A DNA stretch of 64,000 nucleotides from Psychromonas marina (GTDB lineage: Bacteria > Pseudomonadota > Gammaproteobacteria > Enterobacterales > Psychromonadaceae): contig NZ_BSPQ01000013.1 of NCBI RefSeq assembly GCF_030161115.1, forward strand, positions 434,001-498,000. The letters are read 5' to 3'. The notes below the pieces were generated by a model. It was not told where the DNA came from and made no database searches. It was given only the letters and a program-made list of their open reading frames with translations. Positions 18,887 through 27,716 of this stretch are shown piece by piece. Both the position numbers and the translations under genes were made by a program. Numbering within the stretch: position 1 is the first letter of the stretch; every line of letters starts with the position of its first letter.

Positions 18887-18944
18887 ACCTATCTTCGAGC
18901 TGATTAAATTTCAGCCAGAGTATTAATATTTATTGAAAGTATTT

Positions 18945-18974
18945 AAAAAGAGTCACTAAGGTGGCTCTTTTTGT
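18945..18974 (+). terminator. rho-independent terminator after crr
   Basis: AAAAAGAGTCAC (18945-18956) / GTGGCTCTTTTT (18961-18972), one G-U pair, loop TAAG, T-rich tail. Confidence 0.9.
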
Positions 18975-19022
18975 TTTTGTATCTTCTGTTACAATTGTTT
19001 TCATTTTAATGGACAAACAGTT

Positions 19023-19370
19023 GTGACGACTCTATATGGAATACCAAACTGCGACACAGTCAAAAAAGCACAAAAATGGCTAACGCAAAATAACATCTCT
19101 TATACTTTCCACGATTACCGTAAAGATGGCTTAGATGAACAGTTATTAACCTCTTTTCTGGTTAATTTATCATGGCTAGATCTTCTTAATAAACGTAGCA
19201 CTAGCTATCGTGCACTGACTTCTCAACAAAAAGAAAACCTCGATGAAAGCAATGTGATTGCGCTATTTATTGAGTTCCCTACTCTTATTAAACGCCCTTT
19301 ATTGATCAATGAAGATAAGACTATTTTAGGCTTTAAAGCCGAATCATACCAAGCATTTTTTAGCGCTTAA
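19023..19370 (+). CDS. ArsC/Spx-fold protein (YffB family)
   Basis: 115-residue thioredoxin-fold protein of the ArsC/Spx superfamily, starting at GTG 19023. It opens TTLYGIPNCDTVKKAQKWL, with the single cysteine of the CX(n) active loop at about residue 11, and contains LIKRPLLI near 95, typical of YffB proteins. The cellular role of YffB is not established; a glutathione-dependent thiol reductase role has been proposed for the family. It lies 9 bases before dapE, the usual YffB-DapE pairing in gammaproteobacteria. Confidence 0.85.
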   Translation: MTTLYGIPNCDTVKKAQKWLTQNNISYTFHDYRKDGLDEQLLTSFLVNLSWLDLLNKRSTSYRALTSQQKENLDESNVIALFIEFPTLIKRPLLINEDKTILGFKAESYQAFFSA

Positions 19371-19379
19371 GGAACTAGC

Positions 19380-20513
19380 ATGTCAGACTCTCCAGTATTA
19401 GGATTATTAAAAGATTTAATAAGCCGTCCATCGATAACGCCCTTTGATGCAGGTTGTCAACCGCTACTCATTGAACGTTTAGAAAAGCTAGGCTTTACTT
19501 GTGAAGTGATGGAATTTGAGGATACGCTAAACCTCTGGGCACGCCGAGGAACAGAAAAGCCACTATTTTGTTTTGCAGGTCATACGGATGTCGTGCCAAC
19601 AGGGCCCGAACACCTTTGGAAGTGCCCTCCTTTTGAACCGACTGTAATTGATGGCTACCTATATGGTCGTGGTGCAGCGGATATGAAGGGTGGTTTAGCA
19701 GCATTTATGATTGGTTTAGAACAGTTTATTGCAGAACATCAAGATCATCATGGCTCTATTGCACTTTTAATCACCAGCGATGAAGAAGGACCTTTTATCA
19801 ATGGCACAACGCGTGTTATTGATACGCTTGAAGCACGTAATGAAAAAATTGACTACTGTATTGTTGGAGAACCTTCAAGTACTGATCATGTGGGTGACAC
19901 TATAAAAAATGGGCGTAGAGGCTCGTTAACGGCAGATTTAACAGTAAAAGGTGTGCAAGGTCATGTTGCATACCCACATCTTGTTAAAAACCCTATTCAT
20001 GGCTGTATGGCTGCATTAGCTGAATTAACAGAAACTCAGTGGGACAGTGGTAATGAATACTTTCCCCCGACTAGCTTTCAAATAACTAATTTTAATTCTG
20101 GTACCGGTGCGAGTAATGTTGTGCCTGCTAATGCGCATATTCAATGTAACTGGCGTTACTCTACTGAGTTAACAGCGGCGCAGATAACTGCAGCCTTTGA
20201 AGAAACGTTAAAAAACCATGATGTAGATTACGATGTACAATGGATTTACAACGGTTCCCCTTTTATTACTCAACCTGGTTCATTAACCAATGCTGTTAGT
20301 TTAGCAATTAAAGAGGTCACTGGTTTAACAACAGAGTTATCAACGAGTGGTGGCACTTCAGATGCACGTTTTATTGCGCCAACCGGTGCACAGGTCGTTG
20401 AAGTAGGCCCGAGTAACAAAACAATCCATAAAATTAATGAAAGTGTCAATATTGCCGATTTAGAGTCGTTAGTGGATATTTATCAAGTGACATTACAAAA
20501 ATTATTAACATGA
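19380..20513 (+). CDS. dapE: succinyl-diaminopimelate desuccinylase
   Basis: Zinc hydrolase of lysine/peptidoglycan precursor synthesis that removes succinate from N-succinyl-LL-diaminopimelate; 377 residues, normal length. Metal ligands and catalytic residues are visible in [12 protein letters not shown] (His about 67), [14 protein letters not shown] (Asp about 100) and [11 protein letters not shown] (Glu pair about 134-135), plus the terminal His in [22 protein letters not shown] precedes ATG 19380. Its last codons overlap the next gene by 4 bases, so the two are translationally coupled. Confidence 0.96.
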   Translation: MSDSPVLGLLKDLISRPSITPFDAGCQPLLIERLEKLGFTCEVMEFEDTLNLWARRGTEKPLFCFAGHTDVVPTGPEHLWKCPPFEPTVIDGYLYGRGAADMKGGLAAFMIGLEQFIAEHQDHHGSIALLITSDEEGPFINGTTRVIDTLEARNEKIDYCIVGEPSSTDHVGDTIKNGRRGSLTADLTVKGVQGHVAYPHLVKNPIHGCMAALAELTETQWDSGNEYFPPTSFQITNFNSGTGASNVVPANAHIQCNWRYSTELTAAQITAAFEETLKNHDVDYDVQWIYNGSPFITQPGSLTNAVSLAIKEVTGLTTELSTSGGTSDARFIAPTGAQVVEVGPSNKTIHKINESVNIADLESLVDIYQVTLQKLLT

Positions 20514-21178
20514 AATTAACCGAACTAACGGGTCAAGTTGAAACACATTTGACCCGATTAAATAAACACACTTTGATTCATCAAGGTGTGCTCTCCCCTT
20601 TTATTGCACTCCAAGGCGCTGCAAGTGAAGCTGGCTTTGATCTACAAATTGCCAGTGGTTTTCGTAGTTTTGAACGACAACAATTAATTTGGAATAATAA
20701 GTATTCAGGAAAAACCACGTTGCTTAATAAAGAGGAATTTCCTATTAGCTTCTCCTCTCTTTCTGAATTAGAAAGGTTACTTGCTATTCTTCACTGGTCG
20801 GCTTTACCGGGCGCAAGCCGCCATCACTGGGGAACAGATTTCGATATTTACGATCCAAGTCTGTTACCAAAAGACAAGCAACTGCAACTCACTTGTGATG
20901 AATATCAGGAGGGAGGTTATTTTTTCAAACTCAACCAATGGCTGTCTGACAATATGCACAGATATGGTTTTTATCGCCCCTATCAGGTTTATCAGGGGGG
21001 GGTAGCTGCAGAGCCTTGGCACATTAGTTATCAACCTATTGCAGACCATTGCTTGCAGCAATTAACGATCACTTGTATTCGCAATACCTTATTAAAAAAC
21101 AATATTTTAGGTAAGCACCTCATTTTTCAACATTTACCTATGATATATGAACAATATATCTGTAATATTAACAGCTAA
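20510..21178 (+). CDS. D-alanyl-D-alanine carboxypeptidase-like protein (peptidase M15/VanY)
   Basis: Zinc peptidase of the M15B/VanY family, 222 residues, probably trimming peptidoglycan stem peptides. The motif [13 protein letters not shown] (about 53), the zinc-site stretch [16 protein letters not shown] (His about 107, Asp about 112) and AAEPWHISY (Glu168, His171) are all present. No clear signal peptide is visible, so cellular location is uncertain. It overlaps the dapE stop by 4 bases. Odd feature: the codons just before AAEPWH hold eight G in a row (20995-21002), a slippage-prone tract right beside the catalytic Glu and zinc His. Confidence 0.88.
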   Translation: MKLTELTGQVETHLTRLNKHTLIHQGVLSPFIALQGAASEAGFDLQIASGFRSFERQQLIWNNKYSGKTTLLNKEEFPISFSSLSELERLLAILHWSALPGASRHHWGTDFDIYDPSLLPKDKQLQLTCDEYQEGGYFFKLNQWLSDNMHRYGFYRPYQVYQGGVAAEPWHISYQPIADHCLQQLTITCIRNTLLKNNILGKHLIFQHLPMIYEQYICNINS

Positions 21179-21203
21179 ATTAACTGTAATGGGGAATAAG
21201 CAT

Positions 21204-21584
21204 ATGGTAGAAAGACGACGTTTTTCACGTGTGATCTTTTCTGGTCACTGCTCATTAAGTGAAGAGATTGCTGGAGAAATTGAAATATTTGAAACTGAAA
21301 TAATCGATATTTCTTTAAATGGTGCATTAGTTCGCCGCCCTGAAGAGTGGCATGATGAACCCGACATCATGATTAATCTAAATTTAACCCTTTCAGGGTC
21401 TGAAATTATTTTAGAAATCAATGGTGTTGTGTGTCATCAAGCGGAAGGTTTACTTGGTATTAAATTTTTAACACTGAGCCTAGAGAGCCTTTCACACTTA
21501 AGGCGCTTGATTGAGTTAAACCTTGCAGATGAAGATTTAATGAACCGAGAAATATCACAACTTATTAACCTATCCGAAAGTTAA
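21204..21584 (+). CDS. PilZ-domain cyclic-di-GMP receptor, small
   Basis: About 126 residues, essentially one PilZ domain. The c-di-GMP-binding motifs are both present: ERRRFSRV at the N-terminus (RxxxR) and DISLNGALVRRP near residue 38 (D/NxSxxG). ATG 21204 is chosen because GGGGAATAAGC lies directly before it; an upstream in-frame ATG at 21147 would run into the end of the previous gene. Stand-alone PilZ proteins act as c-di-GMP effectors controlling motility, adhesion or enzyme activity. The target cannot be told from sequence. Confidence 0.9.
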   Translation: MVERRRFSRVIFSGHCSLSEEIAGEIEIFETEIIDISLNGALVRRPEEWHDEPDIMINLNLTLSGSEIILEINGVVCHQAEGLLGIKFLTLSLESLSHLRRLIELNLADEDLMNREISQLINLSES

Positions 21585-21760
21585 AATATCAAACCAAGTA
21601 GCAATAACTCAGAAGTTTAGAAGCTTGAATTCGCTTCTGAGGGTTTGAATAAAATTTAAGTATTGTGTAATCTTGTTGACCCTGTATAAAAGACTAAAGA
21701 TTTGTTCGTAGAAGCAGATATATTTAGCTAGATAAACAACAACTGGATGTATACCTCGCC

Positions 21761-24097
21761 ATGGATTTAAAGGCTTATCAATCACAAATAAGAGAACTTA
21801 TCCCTCTTCGTCAAGAGTCAGATTTTGAAGAATTACTCGATAACATTTTATTTGGCGAAAGCACTAGCAACAAATTCCTCATCAAAATGGAACTCAATCG
21901 CCTAGCGACCCCCTGTCAGCGCATTTTAGATCTTCGAGATAAAGTCACCGATACTTGTAACTTATTTGAGCAAGATACAATAAAGCATTACTTAACTAAA
22001 CCGACAATTCAAGTATTAAGAAATAATATAGATCTTTATGGCTCTTACACAGTAGGTGTATTTGAAGCGGTACTTGATCATGTTGCGCTGCAGAAAGAGA
22101 GGCAACAAAAACAGCAACAAAGCAAGCTTATTACCCCTGAAAAAAAAGAGCAATGTGAGCAGTTAGCGCTTTCCAAAAAAAACAAACGTGGTGCAGCACG
22201 GATGTATTACGTTTCCGAAATAACAGCAATCAGTTCAGATGGTCAAGTATTTCAAGGGCAAACGTCTGATATCTCCTCAACAGGAATTAAAATAAAGCTT
22301 AAAGATGATATCTTCCTAGGTGAAGGAACTTTAATCGATGTCACCTTTATCGGATTAACCCTTGAATATAATGACAGTGCACTTAAAAGACCGATAAGTT
22401 GTAATCTCATTAAACAAGAATATGATAATGGTCGTTATTTGTATCTAAATTTTGATGGTGAGCATAAGAAATTTAGTGTGTTTATTAGCGAATTTATTCG
22501 CCTCAATCAATACAAATACAAAATTGATGTTCATTATTATTATCAATTAGCAAAGATAAGTGCATTGAAACATGCTTATTTAGGAAGAATGAGTAGCCTG
22601 CCAATCTTTCTTGATGCCAATACTCCTTCACCTTTTATTTTTGCACTGGAAAATAATGATAATAAACAACTGCTCTTAGAGTGGCTCAGAGATGGCAATA
22701 ATCACCTCGCTTTTTTATTTAATGAGTTACGCTTTTTTAAACTGATTAAACAACTGAAACAGCAGCAAAGTACAACAGTTTACTCCTTTGTTCATATTGC
22801 AAATGATAAGCAATATTTTCTCTGTGCAACGGAAGAGGAGTTACTTGAGCAAGGGCTTAAAGCTCTGTTTATTCAGACCGGTTCAGTTAAACCAAGTTGG
22901 CGAGTAAACCGATTAACATTATCTCCATATACCTATCAGGCAGCAAATGATTACGATATAACAGAGTCTACGCCCGCTCTTTTTACTCAAATAACACATA
23001 TCGCAACGCTGCATCCACTCACGCAAGCAACGACATTTGATTTAGAAGATGCACTAAAGAACAAGGGCACGACTCCATTAAATCAATTTGTACATCACTC
23101 AGGAAAGAACACTCTTCCAGCGACTACATTTTCTCTGTTTTCTTCAGAGCTACGCAAAGAGGAACGTTATCAATACCAGAGTGCGATTACCATTTCTGAT
23201 CAAGATAACCATTATACCGGGCAGATTGTCGATTTTTCGTGTTCAGGGCTAAAAGTAAAATTGACTCAAATAGGTTCATTTTCAATTGCAACGCAACTGA
23301 CCATTAATTTAATTGAGCTGCAAAAATTATCCACAACCTTCTCATTATCAAAATTACGCTATAAAGTAGTGCGAACCAGTGCCAATAACCTATTACATTT
23401 ACAAGTATGTGACCAACAAACATTGGATATATGCCAACAATTTTTTTCAATTTTAATCAGAAATAATGCTAAACACTTTACGTGCCAGCCTCTTCTAGAG
23501 AAAAAGCAACCTTTACAAAAACAACTGATTGAAATTGCTGAAGAGTCTTTTAATAATGCCGTATTTTTTGTTAGCAGAGTAGCATCTCGTCCAGTGATCT
23601 GTTTTTCAGCTATCGATATTCCTGATCATCCTCTACACACTCTTTTTTCGCTCAACAGCGATAATAATCAAGAACTTAATTATTATCCTATTGCAAATAA
23701 TCACGTCTATGAACGTCTCGTGATTGAACCCTTTAAAGAAAACACTGAAAATAGATTATTGAAACATGCAATTATCTATATCAGAGCGATCAAATATGGC
23801 AGAAATAAGTGGAAAATAGCGAGTTTTCTTGAAGAAGATTTCAATACAGAACAAGAGAAATTAACTTTTATAGAAGAGAGTGAATTAAACGCTAACTTTT
23901 ACGCGTTACAGTTTCGCCTGAAACGGCTACCTAAAATAGACCTCAATTGTATTAGCTCTGAAATGCGTGCTATTTCGCGGTTTGCGATACACCTAACTAA
24001 GAAACTAGAAGATGAGCTATTAGCTGTCGAAGGGATGATTGAGATAAGTGACATAACCCCTGATGTGATTAATGCCCTGAATAAAAGTAAACGTTGA
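21761..24097 (+). CDS. large protein with two PilZ domains
   Basis: 778 residues, no signal peptide, so cytoplasmic. The N-terminal 140 residues are helical (ending in a Gln/Lys-rich stretch). A first PilZ domain follows at about 146-250 (DISSTGIKIKL near 168), then a region of unknown fold (250-460), a second PilZ domain at about 465-570 (RKEERYQYQ and DFSCSGLKVKL near 490) and a C-terminal helical part. The second domain has both RxxxR and D-x-S-x-x-G; the first has R at NKRGAARMYY. It follows the small PilZ gene in the same direction by 176 bases, suggesting a shared c-di-GMP function. Similar large PilZ proteins exist in vibrios; target unknown. Confidence 0.85.
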   Translation: MDLKAYQSQIRELIPLRQESDFEELLDNILFGESTSNKFLIKMELNRLATPCQRILDLRDKVTDTCNLFEQDTIKHYLTKPTIQVLRNNIDLYGSYTVGVFEAVLDHVALQKERQQKQQQSKLITPEKKEQCEQLALSKKNKRGAARMYYVSEITAISSDGQVFQGQTSDISSTGIKIKLKDDIFLGEGTLIDVTFIGLTLEYNDSALKRPISCNLIKQEYDNGRYLYLNFDGEHKKFSVFISEFIRLNQYKYKIDVHYYYQLAKISALKHAYLGRMSSLPIFLDANTPSPFIFALENNDNKQLLLEWLRDGNNHLAFLFNELRFFKLIKQLKQQQSTTVYSFVHIANDKQYFLCATEEELLEQGLKALFIQTGSVKPSWRVNRLTLSPYTYQAANDYDITESTPALFTQITHIATLHPLTQATTFDLEDALKNKGTTPLNQFVHHSGKNTLPATTFSLFSSELRKEERYQYQSAITISDQDNHYTGQIVDFSCSGLKVKLTQIGSFSIATQLTINLIELQKLSTTFSLSKLRYKVVRTSANNLLHLQVCDQQTLDICQQFFSILIRNNAKHFTCQPLLEKKQPLQKQLIEIAEESFNNAVFFVSRVASRPVICFSAIDIPDHPLHTLFSLNSDNNQELNYYPIANNHVYERLVIEPFKENTENRLLKHAIIYIRAIKYGRNKWKIASFLEEDFNTEQEKLTFIEESELNANFYALQFRLKRLPKIDLNCISSEMRAISRFAIHLTKKLEDELLAVEGMIEISDITPDVINALNKSKR

Positions 24098-24103
24098 TTT
24101 TAA

Positions 24104-24143
24104 ATAAGCCAAACAAGAGGATAAAACACTTGAATTGGCTTAT
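24104..24143. terminator. weak hairpin between convergent genes
   Basis: ATAAGCCAA (24104-24112) / TTGGCTTAT (24135-24143) with a 22-base loop between the stops of the large PilZ gene and serB. It may serve both as a weak terminator. Confidence 0.45.
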
Positions 24144-24157
24144 CTGTTATTAATAAG

Positions 24158-25243
24158 TTAAGACCAGCGAGCGCAGTTATTGACACTCAAAATAGCCAAC
24201 GCCCCTTCTAAATCAAGATGATTTAATGAAACAGCTGCTTTTTCCTGAACAATAGGTTTAGCGTGAATCGCAATACCCATCGCAGAAGCTGCCATCATGA
24301 CCAAGTCATTAGCGCCATCACCAATAGCAACCGTTTGTGACATCTCAATTTGGTATTTATCGGCAAGTTCATTTAACGTTCGCGCTTTAATATCTGCATT
24401 AACTATCTCACCAACGACCTTACCCGTTAAGTGCTGGCCTTGAATCTCTAAACTATTTGCAATCGTAAAATCAAAGCCATGATCTTGTTTAAGGCGATCG
24501 GCAAAATAATTAAAGCCACCTGATGCGATAGCAACCTTCCAACCTACACTTTTTAACCCTGTGATTAACGTTTCTAATCCTGGCATCAAAGGCATATTAT
24601 CAGCCACCTCTTTTAAAACAGAAACCGGCATATTTTCGAGTTTACTAACACGTGTACGCAAACTTTCATTAAAATCTAGCTTACCTTGCATTGCTAATGC
24701 CGTAACTGCTGATACCTGCTCACCAACACCATGTAAACGCGCAATTTCATCAATACACTCTATTTGAATTGTTGTTGAGTCCATATCCATTAACACTAAG
24801 CCGGGTTTAGACCAGTTTGGAAATTTTTCCATTAAAGCAAAATCTAATTGGTTATGCTGAGCAAACAATTCTAACGTAGCTTTTAATGACGCTGGGAAAG
24901 CGTTTAATGCCAAGCGAATGCTATTAACACCAGCAATAATTTGTGGTGAAAATATCAATACTGAATCGACACTTTGATTATTTAGCAAAGTTAATAAATC
25001 GAATAGTTGTTCTGTGGTGAATGTTTTCCCCATCACAATTAACTCTGCTTTTTTAATAAAACAGTTATCATCCACTTGTGTTAATTGTCCATTTTCGAAT
25101 AACAGATGATTAATAATAGTAACATCATGTTTTAATTCATCTCTCCATTCAATTAATGGCTGAGCTTTTGAAGGAATTTGCAGTTTTTGTATCGTTTTCA
25201 CAGTAATATACCTATCATTTATATTGAGATGAGCCTCATCCAA
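24158..25243 (-). CDS. serB: phosphoserine phosphatase
   Basis: Last step of L-serine synthesis, hydrolysing O-phosphoserine; HAD superfamily, 361 residues. The nucleophile motif DMDSTT lies near 152-157 (Asp152, Asp154), motif II in ASGGFNYF near 245, and motif IV GDGANDLVMM near 307. The N-terminal 130 residues are the ACT-like or family-specific extension found in longer gammaproteobacterial SerB (E. coli 322). It starts at ATG 25243. It is divergent from the SMP/YtjB gene, the same pairing as in E. coli. Confidence 0.95.
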   Translation of the reverse strand: MDEAHLNINDRYITVKTIQKLQIPSKAQPLIEWRDELKHDVTIINHLLFENGQLTQVDDNCFIKKAELIVMGKTFTTEQLFDLLTLLNNQSVDSVLIFSPQIIAGVNSIRLALNAFPASLKATLELFAQHNQLDFALMEKFPNWSKPGLVLMDMDSTTIQIECIDEIARLHGVGEQVSAVTALAMQGKLDFNESLRTRVSKLENMPVSVLKEVADNMPLMPGLETLITGLKSVGWKVAIASGGFNYFADRLKQDHGFDFTIANSLEIQGQHLTGKVVGEIVNADIKARTLNELADKYQIEMSQTVAIGDGANDLVMMAASAMGIAIHAKPIVQEKAAVSLNHLDLEGALAILSVNNCARWS

Positions 25244-25316
25244 TGAAGCACAAACAACAATAACGATTGCCCTGAACGATTACAAGTGAATTACTAGCGA
25301 TTCAAAGGAATATTCA

Positions 25317-25940
25317 ATGAAGACCAAAATGTATTATGGATTACGATTTATACAAATTACAGGATTACTAGCGGTAACCATTATTATTCTTATACAGTTA
25401 AATCAATTACGTGTTATCTCAAATGAAGTGCGCTATCAGCAGACTGAGAAATTTTCATCCTCACTCACTAATTTGGCAGCAGCTGAAGCATCGCGATATT
25501 TTACCAATAAAAAAGAGCAAGATTTACAACTGCTGATAAATGAATTGAGCAATGATCCCATGGTGCGTGATGCCACTATTTATGACCATTTAGGGAAAAT
25601 ACTTTACCAATCCGCTGATCCACTATCTTTACCCGTTTTGCTTAAAATAGAACAATCACCTGCGCATAATATAACCGGCGTTATTCCTTATATTGCGGAA
25701 TTATATAATGATAATAAAAAAATTGGATACATCAGAATATCGCTCGAACAAGATCATATATTAAGAATTATTTTTAACTATCAGCAACAAAATTTAGAAA
25801 CCCTTTTATTGCTGTTGTCGCTGTCTTTCCTTGCAGGGATTATTATCATGGCGCTCTTTTTTAAAAGAGCAGAAGCGTGGTATAGGCGGCTTGGGGATCT
25901 GATTCCTAACTTAATCGCAGCCAACAAAAAATCACAATAG
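25317..25940 (+). CDS. SMP/YtjB family membrane protein
   Basis: 207 residues with a membrane span near residues 11-29 and another near 157-175 (LLLLLSLSFLAGIIIMALFF), leaving a periplasmic domain of about 125 residues between them. This matches E. coli Smp/YtjB in length, topology and position next to serB. Function is unproven; the topology resembles a sensor without its cytoplasmic output domain. AAAGGAATATTCA gives the ribosome site. Confidence 0.82.
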   Translation: MKTKMYYGLRFIQITGLLAVTIIILIQLNQLRVISNEVRYQQTEKFSSSLTNLAAAEASRYFTNKKEQDLQLLINELSNDPMVRDATIYDHLGKILYQSADPLSLPVLLKIEQSPAHNITGVIPYIAELYNDNKKIGYIRISLEQDHILRIIFNYQQQNLETLLLLLSLSFLAGIIIMALFFKRAEAWYRRLGDLIPNLIAANKKSQ

Positions 25941-25956
25941 AGTGTTAAATTTAATA

Positions 25957-25990
25957 AAAAAGCCAATATCAACACTGATATTGGCTTTTT
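25957..25990. terminator. bidirectional terminator between ytjB-like gene and yggL
   Basis: 15-bp perfect stem AAAAAGCCAATATCA (25957-25971) / TGATATTGGCTTTTT (25976-25990), loop ACAC. It has A-run and T-run flanks, so it works for both convergent genes. Confidence 0.95.
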
Positions 25991-26023
25991 TATTGTAAAA
26001 TTTCATGCTTATAAATGAAGCTT

Positions 26024-26368
26024 TTAAATGCCGTAATACGCATCAGAAAGTTCAGCAACTTGGCATTCAGTAATAAACTGATGCTCTGCTAACCAAGCTT
26101 CAAAGGCTTGACGATCTTCTTCTGTTGCGCTGACATAACGACCATAGCTACTGATATAAATAACAAAGTTTTGAGCACCACCAGCACCGCCCATGATCAA
26201 ATTACGTGATTCAACAAACTCAACAAAATCAGTAAAAAAAGCATCAAATATTTTTTCATCAATTTCTGAAAATTTGAAAGATACTTCGAAACCTAATACC
26301 GCATACTCACCAACATACAATTTTTTATTAAGACGATTACTTCTTTTTACTTGATTGGTTGTTTTCAT
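26024..26368 (-). CDS. yggL: YggL family (DUF469) protein
   Basis: 114 residues. The N-terminal NRLNKKLYVGEYAVLGFEVS corresponds to the R-R-L-x-K-K...E-F-x-x-L-G-F pattern of YggL, and the C-terminal AFEAWLAEH and ELSDAYY fit the family too. E. coli YggL has been reported to bind the 50S ribosomal subunit; I know of no settled function. The start is set at ATG 26368, which has GGAGCATTT before it, rather than the longer frame beginning at 26407. Confidence 0.85.
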   Translation of the reverse strand: MKTTNQVKRSNRLNKKLYVGEYAVLGFEVSFKFSEIDEKIFDAFFTDFVEFVESRNLIMGGAGGAQNFVIYISSYGRYVSATEEDRQAFEAWLAEHQFITECQVAELSDAYYGI

Positions 26369-26741
26369 AAATGCTCCAACATTATTCTTGAAAAAATTTA
26401 TGCACATTATTTATACCACCCCATTAATTTAGTGTTCAAATGTTACGCAGGAAGAAGTCGTTAGCTCAAAGAGCAAGTCGCTGTATATGGTTGTTCCATT
26501 TACAAAGCTTGTTACGTCGAAATAATGTTTTTAAACCAGCAAGATTGAGCAGATAAATAGTGGGCTTGGTATTATTAGCCATAAATCAATTTTAGTTTAT
26601 TAATTTTGTTTATTTCACATTAGCTTACTCTTTAAATAGCTAATAAACCACCTAGTTATCACAGTAAATCATCAAGGTTATTTACTTTTATATAAAAAAC
26701 TGCTGTTTGATGTTTGTTCGATTAGAACATATGCTTTTAAA
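26369..26741. other. gap with no visible gene
   Basis: 373 bases between divergent yggL and the protease gene. AT-rich; it should contain both promoters. No repeat, RNA gene or clear operator was seen. The protease start has only a weak ribosome site. Confidence 0.5.
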
Positions 26742-27698
26742 ATGAACATTTTTGTTATCGCTCTATCTATTCTTCTACTCTTACCGCGAACATTCGCAGC
26801 AACGCCTGCTGACAGTAATATCATCAACTTTAAAAATAGTAACGCTAGTACCCTCAAACACCAACATATGTTGACCAACACCGGTATTTTAGTTGACGAT
26901 ACTAATATTAATAAAAAAACGCTATTAGCAGAGCGCCTACTATCTATCTTTTATAAGAACACAACAAATAGAGATATTTGTGAAGATACCCCCTTTATGA
27001 AAGAGGTGGCTATCGGTAGCTGTAGCGGTGTGCTTATTAAACCTAATTTAGTTGCTACTGCGGGACATTGTGTTGATCGGAATATTTTATCTAAAACTTG
27101 GTTTTTTAATTATCAATATGGTGAGAACCTATCTTTAAAAAAAGGTTACAAGGTACAGAAAATTATATTTAAAGACTTTGATCTGATAAAGAGTTATTTT
27201 TCCGATAAGTTAAAAGTCATCAATCAGCAACGGCAATTAATTGGTGTGCTTCCCCTTCCTGCAGATATTCATGATTACTCTAGTTACCGGGATATTGCAT
27301 TGCTAGAATTAAGTGAAAGTGTTGTGGGGTATATTCCATTTACTATTAATTTCTCCCCTTTTTTAGCTGGTAGAAAAGCAATATCTGTTGGTCACCCGCT
27401 TGGTTTGTCACTCAAACAGAATTCTGTTGGCACATTAAAATCGATGGCTTCACCCCACTATATGACCACAAATATAGAGATATTACAGGGTAACTCTGGC
27501 GGGCCATTATTTGATTATGAAACAGGTGATCTCATTGCCATCACAGTCAACCAAGGTCTAAACTCTATTTTTGGATTAAAAAAAGAGTTACGCTGTTATG
27601 GCTTTAAAGCAGAAACAGGGAATAAAGAAGATATAGAGTATCTAAGTGGTCATATGACGCTGACACAAGTCAAAAAATATATATTTACCACTAAGTAA
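26742..27698 (+). CDS. secreted trypsin-like serine protease
   Basis: 318 residues of the chymotrypsin-fold (S1/V8-like) class. A signal peptide covers residues 1-19 (cut after RTFA). The catalytic triad is visible: His in VATAGHCVD (about 108), Asp in SYRDIALLEL (about 185) and Ser in LQGNSGGPLF (about 252). Cysteines near 84/95 and 110 may form disulfides. There is no PDZ domain or C-terminal anchor, so it is not DegP-like; it is likely periplasmic or secreted. It is a lone gene, convergent with modC with only 18 bases between stops. The substrate is unknown. Confidence 0.87.
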   Translation: MNIFVIALSILLLLPRTFAATPADSNIINFKNSNASTLKHQHMLTNTGILVDDTNINKKTLLAERLLSIFYKNTTNRDICEDTPFMKEVAIGSCSGVLIKPNLVATAGHCVDRNILSKTWFFNYQYGENLSLKKGYKVQKIIFKDFDLIKSYFSDKLKVINQQRQLIGVLPLPADIHDYSSYRDIALLELSESVVGYIPFTINFSPFLAGRKAISVGHPLGLSLKQNSVGTLKSMASPHYMTTNIEILQGNSGGPLFDYETGDLIAITVNQGLNSIFGLKKELRCYGFKAETGNKEDIEYLSGHMTLTQVKKYIFTTK

Positions 27699-27716
27699 CA
27701 ATAAACAAGCAGCCCC

